A stretch of 16,164 nt of DNA, taken from assembly GCA_947068385.1 (NCBI GenBank), contig CAMTBF010000021.1:1-16164 (forward strand), in the 5' to 3' direction. This DNA comes from an uncultured Lachnospiraceae bacterium (GTDB lineage: Bacteria > Bacillota > Clostridia > Lachnospirales > Lachnospiraceae). The notes beneath the pieces were generated by a model, which saw nothing but the letters and a program-made list of their open reading frames with translations, was not told the origin of the DNA and did not search any database. This document shows positions 15,083 through 16,164 of the stretch, piece after piece. The translations under genes and the position numbers were made by a program. Numbering within the stretch: the first letter of the stretch is position 1; every line of letters starts with the position of its first letter.

Positions 15083-16015
15083 CTACTCCGCGAACATGGC
15101 CGTGGAGAGATACCGGTCCCCTGTATCCGGCAGCAGGGCCACGATGGTCTTCCCCCTGTTCTCCGGGCGCTTGGCCAGTTGGACGGCGGCCCACACGGCA
15201 GCGCCGGAGGAGATGCCCACCAGCACGCCCTCGCTCCTGCCCATGCGCCTGCCTGCGGCAAAGGCGTCTTCATTCTCCACCGCGATGACCTCGTCATAGA
15301 CCCGGGTATCCAGCACCTCCGGCACGAATCCGGCACCGATTCCCTGGATCCCGTGTGCGCCGGAACGCCCCTGGCTCAGCACAGGGGAGGAGGCGGGCTC
15401 CACGGCCACCACCTTCACCTGGGGATTTTGGCCCTTCAGGTACTGGCCCACCCCCGTCAGGGTGCCGCCGGTGCCCACGCCGGCCACGAAGATGTCCACC
15501 TTCCCCTCCGTGTCCTCCCAGATCTCCGGGCCTGTGGTGGCCCTGTGGGCGGCAGGGTTGGCCGGGTTCACGAACTGGCCCGGAATGAAGCTGCCCGGGA
15601 TCTCCTTTGCCAGCTCGTCGGCCTTCTGGATGGCCCCTGTCATGCCCTTCGCCCCTTCGGACAGCACCAGCTCCGCGCCATAGGCCTTCATAAGCTGGCG
15701 GCGCTCCACGCTCATGGTGTCCGGCATGACGATGATGATGCGGTAGCCCCGGGCTGCGGCCACGGAGGCCAGGCCGATGCCCGTATTGCCGGAGGTGGGC
15801 TCGATGATGACGGAGCCTGGCTTCAAAAGGCCTTTCTCCTCGGCATCGTCGATCATGGCTTTGGCCACCCGATCCTTCACGGAGCCCGCCGGGTTCAGGT
15901 ATTCCAGCTTGGCCAGGATCCGTGCCTCCAGGCCCTCCTCCTTCTCGATGTGCGCCAGCTCCAGCAGGGGAGTCCTGCCGATCAGCTGGTCGGCGGATGT
16001 ATAGATTTTTTTCAT
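15083..16015 (-). CDS. cysK: Cysteine synthase (O-acetylserine sulfhydrylase)
   Basis: A 310-residue PLP enzyme that makes L-cysteine from O-acetylserine and sulfide in the cytosol. The PLP lysine is K47 in PAGSVKDR. The substrate loop TSGNTG is at 74-79, the phosphate-binding GTGGT at 181-185, and GISSGA, contacting the pyridine ring, near 268-272. Length and motif order are typical of CysK/CysM-type enzymes; I favour CysK, but CysM and cystathionine-beta-synthase-like relatives are not fully excluded. AGGAGA lies about 9 nt upstream of the ATG. No cysE is adjacent. A promoter and a 19-bp inverted repeat over the start site suggest repression when cysteine or sulfur is plentiful. Confidence 0.95.
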   Translation of the reverse strand: MKKIYTSADQLIGRTPLLELAHIEKEEGLEARILAKLEYLNPAGSVKDRVAKAMIDDAEEKGLLKPGSVIIEPTSGNTGIGLASVAAARGYRIIIVMPDTMSVERRQLMKAYGAELVLSEGAKGMTGAIQKADELAKEIPGSFIPGQFVNPANPAAHRATTGPEIWEDTEGKVDIFVAGVGTGGTLTGVGQYLKGQNPQVKVVAVEPASSPVLSQGRSGAHGIQGIGAGFVPEVLDTRVYDEVIAVENEDAFAAGRRMGRSEGVLVGISSGAAVWAAVQLAKRPENRGKTIVALLPDTGDRYLSTAMFAE

Positions 16016-16038
16016 ATTCTTGTCTCCTGTCCTTTATT

Positions 16039-16057
16039 ACCTATCTATTAAGTAGGT
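16039..16057. promoter_or_regulatory. Candidate cysK operator (19-bp inverted repeat)
   Basis: ACCTA and TAGGT arms close an AT-rich interrupted palindrome with partial inner symmetry, placed from about +1 to +20 of the cysK transcript. Rrf2-family regulators such as CymR control cysteine synthesis in Firmicutes through AT-rich interrupted palindromes of this kind. Assignment to that family is inference. Confidence 0.45.
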
Positions 16058-16064
16058 TAATGCA

Positions 16065-16093
16065 AGTATATAGCAGAACCCAGATTTTGTCAA
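16065..16093 (-). promoter_or_regulatory. Promoter of cysK
   Basis: Minus-strand TTGACA (16088-16093), a 17-nt spacer and TATACT (16065-16070). The predicted start is near 16058, next to the inverted repeat. In 16094-16164 I see only AT-rich sequence and a T-run, with no feature I can name. Confidence 0.82.
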
Positions 16094-16164
16094 TCTCAAA
16101 TCCCATCATATTATCATTGATGATCCGGGACCGATTTTTTTTACTCAAAAGAGAGTAGGGAAAA

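Noticed and set aside
15065..16051. 328-codon open frame opposite cysK
   Set aside because: It is antisense to a motif-complete cysK and starts inside the terminator region.

Overview
The window looks like a chromosomal segment from a high-GC Gram-positive (Firmicutes/Clostridia) bacterium, probably a gut Lachnospiraceae relative. That placement is an inference. It rests on two tRNA-sensing T-box leaders, strong AGGAGG-type ribosome binding sites, consensus sigma-A promoters, a LytTR response regulator with an ABC exporter-like operon, and the family mix. No rRNA, tRNA, CRISPR array, phage gene or intact insertion sequence was found. GC-rich third positions create many long antisense ORFs, which I treat as shadows.

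Layout, left to right: (1) 1-268, mostly empty, with a possible coding remnant running off the left edge. (2) A divergent pair: an AtuA/DUF1446-family gene (minus) and a LacI-family regulator (plus), separated by a 418-bp control region with a near-perfect promoter for atuA. (3) A minus-strand block: LytTR response regulator, then a MacB/LolD-type ATPase and an 802-residue FtsX-type permease whose genes overlap by 4 nt. The 178 bp between regulator and transporter is densely organised: a 13-bp-arm hairpin, three 21-bp tandem repeats, a promoter, and a perfect 24-bp palindrome over the predicted transcription start. (4) metG (plus) behind a T-box leader with an AUG specifier. (5) A stand-alone ComEC-like metallo-beta-lactamase-fold protein (minus). 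(6) tyrS (minus) behind a T-box leader with a UAC specifier. (7) A tldD-tldE protease pair (plus), closed by a strong bidirectional terminator. (8) cysK (minus), with a promoter and a 19-bp inverted repeat at its start site.

Functional reading: most of the window is housekeeping (aminoacyl-tRNA synthetases, cysteine synthase, TldD/E) with well-resolved regulatory DNA. The most interesting region is the LytTR-ABC control segment. The 21-bp spacing of its three repeats equals the usual spacing of the two half-sites bound by LytTR regulators such as AgrA and ComE. The array ends 7 bp upstream of the transporter's -35 element, so the regulator next door probably activates the transporter. The palindrome would add a second input from a regulator not encoded here. 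No histidine kinase for this regulator is present in the window. I see no convincing wholly new multi-gene system.
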